A stretch of 64,000 nucleotides of DNA from Candidatus Gastranaerophilales bacterium (GCA_944324945.1 CALUYE010000001.1:1-64000), one strand, 5' to 3'. Positions 28,303 through 37,979 are shown, numbered from the stretch's first letter. Notes: generated by a model from the sequence alone, not told the origin. Translations and numbers: made by a program.

Positions 28303-29169
28303 ATGAGCGAAATATGCAAAAACTGGACTTCTTGGCTAAAATCAACAAGATTTGCATACATGGATGAAGAACAATTAAAGCAGACTATGGCATGGTTAAT
28401 TTCCGTTAGAGACGAAATATTAAATTTAGCGGATTTAAAAGAAAATCAAAAAATTGCCGATTTCGGCTGCGGTTCAGGATTGCTTGCTTTCGGAGTTTTA
28501 GAAAGGTTTCAAAATAGGGTTGAACTTATTTTTTCGGATAAATTTAAAGACTGTCTTGATGAATGTAAAAAAATACTCAATTCTTCCAATACTTTAAATA
28601 ACGCCTATTTTTTGCAATCCGACATTACGGATATCAAACTCAAGGATAACTATTTAGATAGAGCTTTAACGCGCTCTGTTTTGGTTCATGTTTTGGATAA
28701 ACAAAAGGCATTTTGCGAGCTATATAGGGTTTTAAAAAAGGGAGGATATTATTGCGCGTTTGAACCAATAATATCTCAAAATACAAGATACAGCGAATTA
28801 ACAAATCAAGATGAGATAAGCGATTATAACGATTTTAAAAAAGCCGAAGATGAGTTCATGGAAGCAAAAGATGATCCTTTGGTTAATTTTAACTCGGATT
28901 CTTTAAAAGAAAACATGGAAAATGCGGGTTTTAGCGAAATTAATCTTGATATAAAAATAGTTTCATCAACTTATACTCCTCAAAAAGAAGCGGTTAAAAC
29001 CTGGTTTAATATTCCTCCTGCCCCCGGACAGAGAACCATGAAAGACAGGTTTTTGGATTATTTTGATGAAAAAAAAGTAGATAATTATATTCTTGAAGTG
29101 CAAGAAGCACTCTCGGGAAAAGAAATAAATATAAACAGCAAAACTGCACATATTAAAGCGGGTAAATAA
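28303..29169 (+). CDS. Class I SAM-dependent methyltransferase
   Basis: 288 residues. SAM-binding motif I is IADFGCGSGLLAFGV (about 46-60), followed by an acidic residue in LIFSDKF and a post-motif LDRALTRSVLVHVLDK. UbiE/Methyltransf_11 type; substrate unknown. GGAGGAA precedes the ATG. Its stop overlaps the ATG of the YlxR-like gene. Confidence 0.88.
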   Translation: MSEICKNWTSWLKSTRFAYMDEEQLKQTMAWLISVRDEILNLADLKENQKIADFGCGSGLLAFGVLERFQNRVELIFSDKFKDCLDECKKILNSSNTLNNAYFLQSDITDIKLKDNYLDRALTRSVLVHVLDKQKAFCELYRVLKKGGYYCAFEPIISQNTRYSELTNQDEISDYNDFKKAEDEFMEAKDDPLVNFNSDSLKENMENAGFSEINLDIKIVSSTYTPQKEAVKTWFNIPPAPGQRTMKDRFLDYFDEKKVDNYILEVQEALSGKEININSKTAHIKAGK

Positions 29170-29426
29170 TGAAAGTTATTAAAAGAAAATGCCAGTCATG
29201 CGGAAAAATTCTTGAGCGTGATAACTTAATTAAAATTACAAAATTACAGGATAATACACTCAAAATAAATCCAAAATCAAACGAGCTTGGAAGAAGCGCT
29301 TATGTTTGTAAAAATCAGGAATGCGTTATAAAATTAATAAAGAAAAAAAGATTAAAAAATGCACTCAAAACAACAAACATGGAAGAAATAGCGCGTATTG
29401 AGCAGGAACTTTTAAAATTAATTTAA
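29169..29426 (+). CDS. ylxR: YlxR-family (DUF448) RNA-binding protein
   Basis: 85 residues. Family pattern visible: KCQSCGKILERDNLIKI, NELGRSAYVC and C-terminal KKKRLKNALK. YlxR (RnpM) binds RNA and modulates RNase P in Firmicutes. It normally lies between nusA and infB; here it is coupled (TAATG) to a methyltransferase, so it may be a second, relocated copy. Confidence 0.85.
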   Translation: MKVIKRKCQSCGKILERDNLIKITKLQDNTLKINPKSNELGRSAYVCKNQECVIKLIKKKRLKNALKTTNMEEIARIEQELLKLI

Positions 29427-30013
29427 AAAATTAATTCAAAATAATCAAGAAGTTTTACAAGATTTTTTTCTTGAATTGCATTGAATATCGCATTTTTTAT
29501 ATTTTCAAGCTGTTTATTTTCAAGCCTTTTTAAACAAGACGGGATTTTAACATCCGATGTATTCGAGCAATTGCAAAAACCTTTGTTTATAACAAGAAAT
29601 TCCCTGTACGCTTTTAGAATCGGGATATATCTTTTATCAGGCTCATATAGTCTGTTTATATAGTATTTAGTATCGCGCGGGAACTGGTTTTCAATAAAAT
29701 CAATCAAAAAGTCAAGTTCGCCCGTGTATTCTTTTTCGCTGGAGTTATCTCCAAGAAGCTTATTTCCTTCTATTTCGTAGTTTTCAAATTCGGAAATATA
29801 GCTTGCCCACAGCAAACACCCCATATAAAAAGCAATGTTTAATTCAAGATGTTTTTCAAGTTTTGATGCAATAACTCTAAAATTCAGCCTTTTAAGTTTT
29901 TTATCGGGAATTGAATTAAACATATAATACATATATCCGACCTGTCCTAAAGATTCAATAACAAGAGGGGCAAAGCCGGGGTCAAATTCAATCTTTTTAT
30001 TTTTATCTTCCAT
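29423..30013 (-). CDS. Hypothetical protein
   Basis: 196 residues, no signal peptide or membrane span, mostly helical, acidic N-terminus. A CNCSNTSDVKIPSC segment could bind metal. No family recognised. Convergent with the YlxR gene (4-base overlap). Confidence 0.65.
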   Translation of the reverse strand: MEDKNKKIEFDPGFAPLVIESLGQVGYMYYMFNSIPDKKLKRLNFRVIASKLEKHLELNIAFYMGCLLWASYISEFENYEIEGNKLLGDNSSEKEYTGELDFLIDFIENQFPRDTKYYINRLYEPDKRYIPILKAYREFLVINKGFCNCSNTSDVKIPSCLKRLENKQLENIKNAIFNAIQEKNLVKLLDYFELIF

Positions 30014-30035
30014 ACAATTATTCTATCAAAAAAAA

Positions 30036-30416
30036 TTACTTAAAAACAAAAAATTTCAATATTAAAAAAGAAATAAAAGCAACGGGTAAAACAAGAATTG
30101 CCTGAGAGAGATATTCATTCAGCATTATTTTATTTACAAGAATATTTAAAATTAAACTGTTTAAACCAAAAGTAAATATATAGCTTGCAACAAATTTAAA
30201 AATTAATCTGTTGTTACGGTTTTTAAAAACAATGCCTCCCGTTGTTTTAAAATTCCATAAAACACCCAAGACATACTGGAAAAATAAAGCCAAATTTGCA
30301 CACAAACCGATACACACAAAAAAAGCGTATAAAAGATAACTGACAAGAGTGTTTATAAATCCGACAAAAAGGAATTTGAAAAACTTTTCATCAATTTTTT
30401 TAAAAATTCCCCACAT
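30036..30416 (-). CDS. GtrA-like small membrane protein
   Basis: About 126 residues with four hydrophobic helices. The GtrA start pattern FFKFLFVGFINTLVSYLLY is followed by NFKTTGGIVFKNRN. GtrA proteins help flip lipid-linked sugars for surface-glycan decoration. I chose the ATG at 30416 because the open frame extends back through the rplA terminator and into rplA; longer starts (30455, 30479, 30515) are possible. Family moderately certain. Confidence 0.78.
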   Translation of the reverse strand: MWGIFKKIDEKFFKFLFVGFINTLVSYLLYAFFVCIGLCANLALFFQYVLGVLWNFKTTGGIVFKNRNNRLIFKFVASYIFTFGLNSLILNILVNKIMLNEYLSQAILVLPVAFISFLILKFFVFK

Positions 30417-30444
30417 AAATTTTTTGTGAATATAGTGAAAATAC

Positions 30445-30488
30445 AAAGAAAGCATGGCTTTTGTTTTGCGATAAGCCATGCTTTCTTT
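30445..30488 (-). terminator. Terminator of the rplK-rplA operon
   Basis: A 16-base-pair perfect stem (core AAGCATGGCTT / AAGCCATGCTT) lies about 17 bases after the rplA stop. It separates rplA from the GtrA-like gene. Confidence 0.8.
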
Positions 30489-30504
30489 TATGGTTTTTAT
30501 AATT

Positions 30505-31230
30505 TTAACCGACATACTCTTTAACTTCGGCAGGTGTAGCTTTAGCGTCAAGCTTGATGCCGGGGCCCATGGTAGTTGCAAGGTAGATTGATTTTAAATA
30601 TGTACCTTTTGCAGCTGAGGGTTTTGCTTTAAGTACGGCGTCAGCTAAAGTTGCGAAGTTTTTCATTAAATCTTCCGTAGAAAATTTCATTTTGCCAAGG
30701 GGTACGTGAATCATGCCTTGCTTATCCGCACGAAATTCAACTTTACCTGCTTTAGCATCTTTAACTGCTTTTGCTACATCAACCGTAACGGTTCCTGTTT
30801 TAGGGTTGGGCATTAAACCTTTAGGGCCTAAAACTTTACCTAATTTACCTAATTTAGGCATCATATCAGGTGTTGCAATTAATGTATCAAATTCAAACCA
30901 GCCGTTTGAAATTTTATCAATAATTTCTTCGCTTCCTGCTTCGTTAGCGCCTGCTTCTTTTGCTGCGGGAACTAAGTCAGCTTTTGCGATAACGCAAACT
31001 CTTACGTCTTTACCAAGACCTGCCGGTAAAACGGTTGTGGATCTGATTTGTTGGTCTGCATGTTTTACATCAATCCCTAAACGCATATGGCATTCAAGGG
31101 TTTCGTCAAATTTTGATGTAGCGCTTGCAACTTCCTGAAGTTTTTTAATTGCTTCAAGAGCGCTTGATGGTTGAGTGAAACCTTCCATCATTTCGTTTAT
31201 TTTCTTTTGTCTTTTGGTTAATTTAGCCAT
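30505..31230 (-). CDS. rplA: 50S ribosomal protein L1
   Basis: 241 residues, standard length. L1 motifs: [15 protein letters not shown], the signature around [19 protein letters not shown], and a conserved C-terminus with [10 protein letters not shown]. Forms the L1 stalk at the ribosomal E site and often autoregulates the rplK-rplA mRNA. RBS AAAGGAG lies upstream. rplJ and rplL, which often follow, are absent here. Confidence 0.98.
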   Translation of the reverse strand: MAKLTKRQKKINEMMEGFTQPSSALEAIKKLQEVASATSKFDETLECHMRLGIDVKHADQQIRSTTVLPAGLGKDVRVCVIAKADLVPAAKEAGANEAGSEEIIDKISNGWFEFDTLIATPDMMPKLGKLGKVLGPKGLMPNPKTGTVTVDVAKAVKDAKAGKVEFRADKQGMIHVPLGKMKFSTEDLMKNFATLADAVLKAKPSAAKGTYLKSIYLATTMGPGIKLDAKATPAEVKEYVG

Positions 31231-31282
31231 TTTTTCTCCTTTTGTGGTGTTTAGCGGTAAAATTAATTACCTCCCATCATAA

Positions 31283-31720
31283 CTATTGTGCAACGGTAAC
31301 GCCCATAGCTCTTGCAGTACCTTTAATCATTTCAACGGCAGCTTCAAGAGTTGTTGCGTTAAGGTCATTCATTTTAATTTTTGCAATTTTTTCAAGCTGT
31401 TCCTGGGTAATTTGTGCAACTTTTGTTTTGTTTGGAACGGATGAACCTTTGGGCAGATTTAATTCTTTTTTAATTAAAACTGCAGCCGGAGGTGATTTAA
31501 CAACGAAATCAAAGCTTCTGTCTTCATATACATCAATAACAACAGGAATAATATAACCTGCTTGAGAAGCTGTTCTTTCATTGAACTGCTTGCAAAAATC
31601 CATGATATTTACGCCTTTTTGACCCAATGCAGGACCAACCGGAGGCGATGGATTTGCTTTTCCGGCTTCTATTTGAAGTTTGATTTTGCCGGTAATTTTT
31701 TTGTTTGATTTTGGTGCCAT
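31283..31720 (-). CDS. rplK: 50S ribosomal protein L11
   Basis: 145 residues, standard length. The N-terminus [20 protein letters not shown] and the [20 protein letters not shown] signature are clear. Part of the GTPase-associated centre. Between nusG and rplA. Confidence 0.98.
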   Translation of the reverse strand: MAPKSNKKITGKIKLQIEAGKANPSPPVGPALGQKGVNIMDFCKQFNERTASQAGYIIPVVIDVYEDRSFDFVVKSPPAAVLIKKELNLPKGSSVPNKTKVAQITQEQLEKIAKIKMNDLNATTLEAAVEMIKGTARAMGVTVAQ

Positions 31721-31773
31721 TTTTTTCTCCTTTCGTGGTAATTGCGGGTTTATTCAACCCTTCCACCAGCACA

Positions 31774-32409
31774 TTATACTTTTTGAATTTGTTTATATTC
31801 CAATTCGACGGGCGTTTCGCGTCCGAATATTGAAACCATAGCTCTTAATTTAGATTTATCGGGATATACTTCGGTTATATCTCCGATAAATTCCGCAAAA
31901 GGTCCTGAAACAATGCGAACCTTATCGCCGACTTTAACGTCAAGTTCGATTTTTGCCGTTGTTTGTTGTCCTCTGTGTATAATCTTTTTGATTTCGGAAT
32001 CTTTTGCAGGAATCGGTTTTTTAGCTGTTCCTACAAATTTTGTAACCCCTGCCGTGTGTCTTACGACATACCAGGAATCATCGTCCATAATCATTTCAAC
32101 AAGCACATAACCGGGGAAGATTTTTTCTTCTTTTTTTGTTTTTTTACCCGAGCGTACTTGAGTGATTGTTTTTTGGGGAACTTCGATTCTGAATATTTTT
32201 TCACCCATGTTCATATACTCAACACGTTTTTCAAGGTTAACTTTTACCTTGTTTTCGTATCCCGAGTAAGTATGAACAACATACCATCTTTTCTTGGGCG
32301 CTTTTTCAACGTTATGAGTAGCTTCTTTGCTGATATAAATGCTTTCATCAGGATTTTGCTCAGTAGATGAAGCTTCTTCGTTTAAATTTTCGTTTTCTTT
32401 TTCTGACAT
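31774..32409 (-). CDS. nusG: Transcription antitermination/elongation factor NusG
   Basis: 211 residues. The NGN domain begins KRWYVVHTYSGYENKVK (about 40-56) after a polar N-terminal extension of about 38 residues. A KOW domain follows (VGDKVRIVSGPFAEFIGDI). Modulates RNA polymerase pausing and couples to the ribosome. Follows secE by 10 bases. Confidence 0.97.
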   Translation of the reverse strand: MSEKENENLNEEASSTEQNPDESIYISKEATHNVEKAPKKRWYVVHTYSGYENKVKVNLEKRVEYMNMGEKIFRIEVPQKTITQVRSGKKTKKEEKIFPGYVLVEMIMDDDSWYVVRHTAGVTKFVGTAKKPIPAKDSEIKKIIHRGQQTTAKIELDVKVGDKVRIVSGPFAEFIGDITEVYPDKSKLRAMVSIFGRETPVELEYKQIQKV

Positions 32410-32419
32410 TTTACAACCT

Positions 32420-32632
32420 TTACTTAATTAGATCCAAAAGAGCTTTAAAAATTATATCCATAAAATAGACAACTAATGTAAAAAATATTACAACAACAAG
32501 AACAATGCCTGTTTCAACAATTGTTTGCTGTTTTGTGGGCCAGGAAACTTTTGACCATTCAGCCTTAACGCCTTTAAAGTACGTAAGCATTTCCTGTTTG
32601 AAATTATTTTTGTTTTCTTTTTCTTGAGACAT
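32420..32632 (-). CDS. secE: Preprotein translocase subunit SecE
   Basis: 70 residues with one C-terminal membrane helix and the SecE hallmark EWSKVSWPTKQQT. Inner-membrane component of SecYEG. Gene order rpmG-tRNA-Trp-secE-nusG-rplK-rplA is the classic bacterial arrangement. Confidence 0.96.
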   Translation of the reverse strand: MSQEKENKNNFKQEMLTYFKGVKAEWSKVSWPTKQQTIVETGIVLVVVIFFTLVVYFMDIIFKALLDLIK

Positions 32633-32659
32633 TTTTTACTTTCTTGGTTATTTTTAAAC

Positions 32660-32732
32660 CGCGCCCTGAAGGACTCGAACCCTCGACATCCGGTTTTGGA
32701 GACCGACGTTCTACCAACTGAACTAAGGACGC
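32660..32732 (-). tRNA. tRNA-Trp (anticodon CCA)
   Basis: Minus-strand cloverleaf with acceptor GCGTCCT/AGGGCGC (one T-G pair), anticodon loop CTCCAAA and T-arm GAGGGTTCGAGTCCTTC. Discriminator G, 3' CCA not encoded. Placed between rpmG and secE, as in many bacteria. Confidence 0.95.
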
Positions 32733-32751
32733 AATTTAGCGTACAATCTGA

Positions 32752-32919
32752 CTATTTTGTTTCCTTGTGAACAGTGTGGTGTTTGCAAGTCGGGCAATAT
32801 TTTTTAAGTTCCATTCTTTCTTTGTTGGTTTTTTTATTTTTTGTTGTGGTGTAATTTCTTTCTTTGCAATCTTCACAAGCAAGGACAACCATTTTGTCGT
32901 TTTTACCTTTTATTCCCAT
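32752..32919 (-). CDS. rpmG: 50S ribosomal protein L33
   Basis: 55 residues from the ATG at 32919, chosen for its AAAGG site and family length; an open frame extends 24 codons further. Zinc-ribbon form with CEDC and CPTC, and the L33 core [20 protein letters not shown]. First gene of the cluster. Confidence 0.95.
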   Translation of the reverse strand: MGIKGKNDKMVVLACEDCKERNYTTTKNKKTNKERMELKKYCPTCKHHTVHKETK

Positions 32920-32969
32920 TTTTTCTACCTTTCTTGGGCTTTTATCTGAGATATATCTTCTTATTAATA

Positions 32970-32995
32970 GAATGTCCTTATTTTGGGACATTCTG
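32970..32995. promoter_or_regulatory. Hairpin in the rpmG leader region
   Basis: An inverted repeat (AGAATGTCC / GGGACATTCT) lies 50-75 bases upstream of the rpmG ATG, in the divergent gap with the amidase gene. It could be an operator or a leader structure; nothing more can be said. Confidence 0.35.
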
Positions 32996-33111
32996 ATTAA
33001 TTTTATATTTGTATACTTATTTTAACAGGAACAAAAAAATTTACAAATATTTAATTTTCAATATTTTACAGATTCTTAACAATATTTATTTTGTTATATA
33101 ATAATTTCATT

Positions 33112-34290
33112 ATGAAAAAAGTATTTTTTATTTTAACGGCTTTATTATTAATAGCACAAAACGCTTTAGCTATTGAAGAATTAAAGGATGTCGGAATTGC
33201 AAAATATGCGGTTTTAGAGACTTTAAGAGATGATGTACCGATAAGAAACAAAGATAGTGAAAACGCATTAAGAATAACGGAGTTATATAAAAACAGCATT
33301 CTTTTTGCGGATAAACAAAATAAAGATTATTACAGAGTTGAACTTGATGATGATAAATATGCCTGGGTTAACAAAAAATATGTTGAAGTTCAGGCAATAA
33401 TCCCTGAAAAAAGATTTGAAGATATTGAAAAAATAACTCATAAATCAAAAAAAGACAGATACATTTTTAAAATCAATACAAATTCAAGAAGCGCTTTTGA
33501 ATTTAAACAAAACGGCAATAATCTTGATTTTACGCTGTATGATGTTCATTATGATCCTGATTGCGTCAATTTTAAAAATAAAGATTCTAATTTTAAACTA
33601 AGCGATAAAATAGAAAACGAATTTAAAATTAACTATTCATCAAATAAGCCGCTTTTCGGCTACGGAATAAGCCCTTATGAGGAAGGGTACATTTTAACAA
33701 TAAAAAAACCTCCAAAAATCAACCCCAAAAAACCTTTGAAAAATCTTATTTTTACGCTTGACCCCGGTCATGGCGGGGATGAAGTCGGTGCGTGTGCTTT
33801 TGGTCTTGAAGAGAAAACAATTAACCTTCAGATAGCTAAAAAATTAAAAAAAGAACTTAAAAAAAGCGGCGCAAAGGTCTATATGACAAGAAAAAAAGAT
33901 AAAACAACGGATTTATATTCAAGATGCGCTTTTGCTAAAGAAAAAAACAGCGATATTTTATTAAGCATTCATCAAAACAGTCTGGCTAATAAAAAAGATG
34001 TCGAAAAAAAGCACGGTGTCGGTACATATTACTACCACAACCAATCAAAACCTTTAGCTGAAAATATTTTAGACAGTCTTGTAAAAGCAACGAATTTCAG
34101 AAACGACAATGTTAATTACGCTTCTTTTGTTCTGACTAGGACGACTTTTCAACCAAGCGTTTTAATTGAGTGCGGTTATTTAATTAAACAGGATGAAGCG
34201 CAAAAACTTAAAGATAAAAAATTTCAAAAAATTATAGCCCGCGCAATTGTTGAAGGGTGTAAAAATTATTTAAAAGAAAATTTTAATTAA
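33112..34290 (+). CDS. N-acetylmuramoyl-L-alanine amidase (Amidase_3)
   Basis: 392 residues from the ATG at 33112, which starts the signal peptide MKKVFFILTALLLIAQNALA. An N-terminal SH3-like/AMIN-type region precedes the amidase domain: TLDPGHGGDE (first zinc His), LLSIHQNSLA (second His), and SVLIECGYL with the catalytic Glu. Cleaves the stem peptide from MurNAc in the periplasm. Probable role in cell separation. Confidence 0.93.
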   Translation: MKKVFFILTALLLIAQNALAIEELKDVGIAKYAVLETLRDDVPIRNKDSENALRITELYKNSILFADKQNKDYYRVELDDDKYAWVNKKYVEVQAIIPEKRFEDIEKITHKSKKDRYIFKINTNSRSAFEFKQNGNNLDFTLYDVHYDPDCVNFKNKDSNFKLSDKIENEFKINYSSNKPLFGYGISPYEEGYILTIKKPPKINPKKPLKNLIFTLDPGHGGDEVGACAFGLEEKTINLQIAKKLKKELKKSGAKVYMTRKKDKTTDLYSRCAFAKEKNSDILLSIHQNSLANKKDVEKKHGVGTYYYHNQSKPLAENILDSLVKATNFRNDNVNYASFVLTRTTFQPSVLIECGYLIKQDEAQKLKDKKFQKIIARAIVEGCKNYLKENFN

Positions 34291-35527
34291 TCTCATCTTT
34301 TATTTTAAAAGAATAAACAAGAGCAACAAGGCTTAATAAGAAAAATAAACCGAAAACCAAAATGTATGATTCGTTAGGATAAATTAAAACCCCGTTTTTA
34401 TTAACGGGTTCAAAAATATGCATCAATACACCCGATATTTCTCCTAAAATACCTACTATCATAAAAAAGTTAAAACTCTGAATTGCAACAGCGCTTGCCG
34501 AAATTTCATATCTGTTTAAAAGATGAAGAGTATAAATTAAAAGAGGAGAAATGCTTCCTATATATGCCGTTAAAAGGAAAATAAGCGCTATTATTTTTGT
34601 GTGGATATCTAAAAATAGAAGAATACAAATTGAAAGAGTGGATAAACTTGAAAAAATACCGACAATTTTAAAAATAATCGCCCTTTTGTTTCCGATTGCT
34701 CTTGAAATACAGGCGGTTAAAACACCTGCAAAAGCCGAAACAACCGCCATTAAAGATAAAATAAGGGCTGATTTATTCACTCCGTAATAACAAAAGTCCT
34801 GCAGGAATTTTTTCCCTATAACGCTTTGTAATACATAATACAACCCGTAATTTATTCCGCCGAAAATGTAAATATAGATATTTTCTTTTTTGGTTAAAAT
34901 TTCCTTAAACGGTTCAATTGAAAACTTAACTTCTTTATCGCAATGCGAAGGTTTGAAAATAAAAAGTATAATTAAATAAATAAGCCCTATAAATAAAGTA
35001 AAGTATCCAAGATACGCAAACGCTTTTTGCCATCCTGTTATGTTTATTAAAGAAACCAACGGCGCATTTGCAAAAATCCCGCCGCTATAACCGACAAAAA
35101 GCATATAAGATACCGCAAGAGAAAAATTTTTATCTTTTACATATTTTTTAACTTCCCTGATTGAACTTAAATAAAAAGTTGCACTCCCGAATCCTAAAAG
35201 TGCTCTTGATAAATATAAAAAGAAAAAATTATCACTATAGGGAAACATTAAAGCACCCGTGCAAAATGTTACTATTCCGATTGCCGCAACCCTGAATCCT
35301 CCGAGTTTATCAACACAAATTCCTACAACAAGCTGGGTAAGTGCATAAACATAACAAAAAACAGCACCCAGCATAGTAATCTTAGGGGCGGTTGTGTTTA
35401 AATCTCCCTGCAATAAATCAAAAACAGCCCCCGGAATTGCAACTCTTTGAACGTTTGCAAAAAAATAAAACGATATTGCTATAACTATTAAACAAAGTCT
35501 TAAGTAATGTCTTTTTTTTGAATCCAT
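34283..35527 (-). CDS. Major facilitator superfamily transporter
   Basis: 414 residues with about 12 hydrophobic segments. MFS loop motif GICVDKLGGFRVAAIG lies after helix 2, with RALLGFGSATFYLSS after helix 4. Substrate unknown. Overlaps the convergent amidase end by 8 bases; the DUF486 gene lies 12 bases upstream on the same strand. Confidence 0.9.
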   Translation of the reverse strand: MDSKKRHYLRLCLIVIAISFYFFANVQRVAIPGAVFDLLQGDLNTTAPKITMLGAVFCYVYALTQLVVGICVDKLGGFRVAAIGIVTFCTGALMFPYSDNFFFLYLSRALLGFGSATFYLSSIREVKKYVKDKNFSLAVSYMLFVGYSGGIFANAPLVSLINITGWQKAFAYLGYFTLFIGLIYLIILFIFKPSHCDKEVKFSIEPFKEILTKKENIYIYIFGGINYGLYYVLQSVIGKKFLQDFCYYGVNKSALILSLMAVVSAFAGVLTACISRAIGNKRAIIFKIVGIFSSLSTLSICILLFLDIHTKIIALIFLLTAYIGSISPLLIYTLHLLNRYEISASAVAIQSFNFFMIVGILGEISGVLMHIFEPVNKNGVLIYPNESYILVFGLFFLLSLVALVYSFKIKDEIN

Positions 35528-35539
35528 AATCCCCGTGTG

Positions 35540-35878
35540 TTATTTTTTAAAAATAAAAAATACAGCCAAAATTATAAATATAAAGCCTATTAAATAATTC
35601 CATTTAAATTGCTCTTTAAGGTAAAAAATTGAAAACAGGCTGAATATTATTAAAGTTATTACCTCCTGAATTGTTTTTAACTGCGCTGCATTATATACTT
35701 CATAACCTATTCTGTTTGCGGGAACCTGAAAACAGTATTCAAAAAAAGCAATAAGCCATGACGTAATAATTACAAACAATAGCGCTTTTGAACGGTATTT
35801 AAGATGCCCATACCAGGCAAACGTCATAAAGACGTTTGATATTGTTAATAAAATAATAGGACTTAAATATTTAATCAT
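35540..35878 (-). CDS. DUF486-family membrane protein
   Basis: 112 residues, four hydrophobic segments. The family pattern is visible: TISNVFMTFAWYGHL, FEYCFQVPANRIGY, LKTIQEVITL. Related to small DMT-type transporters. Same strand as, and 12 bases upstream of, the MFS gene. Confidence 0.88.
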   Translation of the reverse strand: MIKYLSPIILLTISNVFMTFAWYGHLKYRSKALLFVIITSWLIAFFEYCFQVPANRIGYEVYNAAQLKTIQEVITLIIFSLFSIFYLKEQFKWNYLIGFIFIILAVFFIFKK

Positions 35879-35900
35879 AATATTATTTTATAACGAAAAT

Positions 35901-36893
35901 TTATTCAAACACCATTTCGTATAAAATATCTGCTTTTTTATCTTTTGAATCAGGCTTATTTTTCCATAATTTTATCAATAATTTTGCAGGTAAATCTTCA
36001 ATTTTTACCGTTAATTGTTCCTGATAAGGCGAATAGTTGTTGCAGCCTTGAATTTTTTTACAGGATAAACCTTTATGATAAAATCCTTTAATATTATAAG
36101 GCTCAATGGAAAAATTATTCTTAATGTTTTTAAAACTTATATTTTCGCAATTTTTGGCATAAATCCAATTATATCCTAAATCTCTCGCGTTTGTTTCATC
36201 AAAATGTAAAAAAGTTTCAACAAAATCGGGGTTTATTGTATAAAAATTTTTAATATCAAAATGAATTGAAATTTTATTTTCTTTTTTGCTCCAATAAACA
36301 GCCTTCGGATAAAAATAATCATATTCGCTGAAATTTTTCGCATCTCTTAAAGAGCCCAGATCGGGAGTTATTATGCTTAATAATATTTCAGGGTTATTGA
36401 TACTTATTGAATGTCTTGAAGGGCCTTTTGAGATATCTTTACTTTTATTTATTCCGTATTTTGCAATTTCTTTTGCGCTAATCCAGGGAAGCTTGTCTTC
36501 AATTTTATAAACTTCAGGGTTGGGTTTATAGTTTTTTATTGAATTAAAAATTAAAGAATTTTCTACATACTCTTTTCTCTTAGCTAAAATTTCATCTTTT
36601 GTTTTATAAGATAAATCTTCCATCTCTCTTAGGGGGATTTTTATTTGAAAATCATCTGGTTTTTGTTCTTTGTGACGGATAATATATTGTTTTGTTTCAT
36701 TTATTTTTTCAAGACTGTAATTACTTTGATTTTGAATTTCTAAAAATACAAAAGGCAAAATCACAACTATAATAACCCCTAAAGCTTTAATAATATTAAG
36801 AGGCGGTTTATACAAACATTTCGGACAGTGCTTTTGCTCTTTATTATATTTTTCATTGCAAACAGGACATATTTTAATGTTTTTATCTTCCAT
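35901..36893 (-). CDS. Zinc-ribbon membrane protein, unknown
   Basis: 330 residues from the ATG at 36893 (a TTG at 36902 adds three). An N-terminal zinc ribbon CPVCNEKYNKEQKHCPKC precedes one membrane helix (IIKALGVIIVVILPFVFLEI) and a large likely extracytoplasmic domain of about 270 residues with a few cysteines (CKKIQGCNNY). No further family recognised. Confidence 0.75.
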   Translation of the reverse strand: MEDKNIKICPVCNEKYNKEQKHCPKCLYKPPLNIIKALGVIIVVILPFVFLEIQNQSNYSLEKINETKQYIIRHKEQKPDDFQIKIPLREMEDLSYKTKDEILAKRKEYVENSLIFNSIKNYKPNPEVYKIEDKLPWISAKEIAKYGINKSKDISKGPSRHSISINNPEILLSIITPDLGSLRDAKNFSEYDYFYPKAVYWSKKENKISIHFDIKNFYTINPDFVETFLHFDETNARDLGYNWIYAKNCENISFKNIKNNFSIEPYNIKGFYHKGLSCKKIQGCNNYSPYQEQLTVKIEDLPAKLLIKLWKNKPDSKDKKADILYEMVFE

Positions 36894-37026
36894 ATTAACC
36901 AAGATATCAAATTTAAAAAATCAAAACAATCATTTATTTGTAATATGTTTATGACAAAAACTTATTTGTCATTATAAAAAAAGTATGCGTATAATTATAT
37001 TATTAAGAATTAGTACCTGAGGAATT

Positions 37027-37668
37027 ATGAAAAAAAGTTTATTAGCGATTTTTTTACTGTTATTTCTATCATCACCGATTGCATTTGCCATAACCGAAGG
37101 CAAAAATATCGACGTTACGCCTGAAATGATTAAAGAATATAAAGATGTAACCTTAAGCCTTAATGTTATACGTGCACTTGAAATGCTTAAAGATACAACA
37201 GGCAGCTATTCAAGAGAAGCAATTTTAGGGAAAAATTTAACAAACCGCCCTGTTAAAATCGAATTTTTAAATCTGGCTACAATTAACCCGATTTACTCAA
37301 ATTTTGACGCTTTAGGCTGGAAAAAGAAAAAAGATTTATATATTTATATAAACGAAAAACATAAAGATGCCCCAATAGAAGCACTAAGCGCAATTTTAGC
37401 CCATGAAGCAATCCATCAGGACGAATATAATTCTCTAAACGAAGAAACATACGCCTGGACGCTTGAAGCTGCCGTTTGGACACAGCTAACGGAAGAAAAT
37501 CCGGCATTAGAAAAAATTTCGCACCCTCTTGTTGAGCGCGAAAACGTCATTAAACAACTTTTTGTGCGCGGAGACTACACAAGCAAATATATCTACAAAT
37601 TTGTTGTTACAAACAAAGGATACCAAAACTTGCCCGAGCGCTCCTATGGTTTCGAAGAACTGCTTTAA
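37027..37668 (+). CDS. Secreted HEXXH metallopeptidase-like protein
   Basis: 213 residues. Signal peptide MKKSLLAIFLLLFLSSPIAFA, then a domain with ILAHEAIHQDEYNSLNEETYAW (H, E, H zinc motif; a possible third ligand Glu about 10-12 residues later). Small secreted zincin; target unknown. No metal-site substitutions seen. Confidence 0.8.
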   Translation: MKKSLLAIFLLLFLSSPIAFAITEGKNIDVTPEMIKEYKDVTLSLNVIRALEMLKDTTGSYSREAILGKNLTNRPVKIEFLNLATINPIYSNFDALGWKKKKDLYIYINEKHKDAPIEALSAILAHEAIHQDEYNSLNEETYAWTLEAAVWTQLTEENPALEKISHPLVERENVIKQLFVRGDYTSKYIYKFVVTNKGYQNLPERSYGFEELL

Positions 37669-37824
37669 TTATTTTCCGTAAGAATTAATATATCTACTTG
37701 CAAGATGTGCAAAATAAGACATTCTAAACTCTTCCGACGTGAAATTTTCAACAATAGCCGGAATAATAACCAAAAACATATACACTACAAAACCAAAAAA
37801 TACAAGACTTAATAATTCTAACAT
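37669..37824 (-). CDS. Small single-pass membrane protein (51 residues)
   Basis: Short frame in the gap between two convergent genes. The ATG at 37824 (an ATG at 37827 is adjacent) is preceded by AGAGG at proper spacing. The product starts MLELLSLVFFGFVVYMFLVI, one membrane helix, then a polar tail ending RYINSYGK. Codon use matches neighbours. Function unknown. Confidence 0.6.
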   Translation of the reverse strand: MLELLSLVFFGFVVYMFLVIIPAIVENFTSEEFRMSYFAHLASRYINSYGK

Positions 37825-37935
37825 CATTTAACCTCTTTTATCATCCTACAAAACCATAAACGGAACTTTCCCAAAAATCTTTACAACTTCCCCCCAATAA
37901 ATTAACAATTATTTACAAAAAATTAATAGATAATC

Positions 37936-37961
37936 AAAAAGGCGGCCCGGGCCGCCTTTTT
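37936..37961 (-). terminator. Terminator of PFOR
   Basis: A perfect 26-base palindrome with a GC-rich core (AGGCGGCCC/GGGCCGCCT) flanked by A and T runs lies 18 bases after the PFOR stop. Confidence 0.9.
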
Positions 37962-37979
37962 GATGTGTGAAATTGGGTT

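Noticed and set aside
30417-30581. Longer N-terminus of the GtrA-like protein
   Set aside because: It would run through the rplA terminator and into rplA coding sequence.
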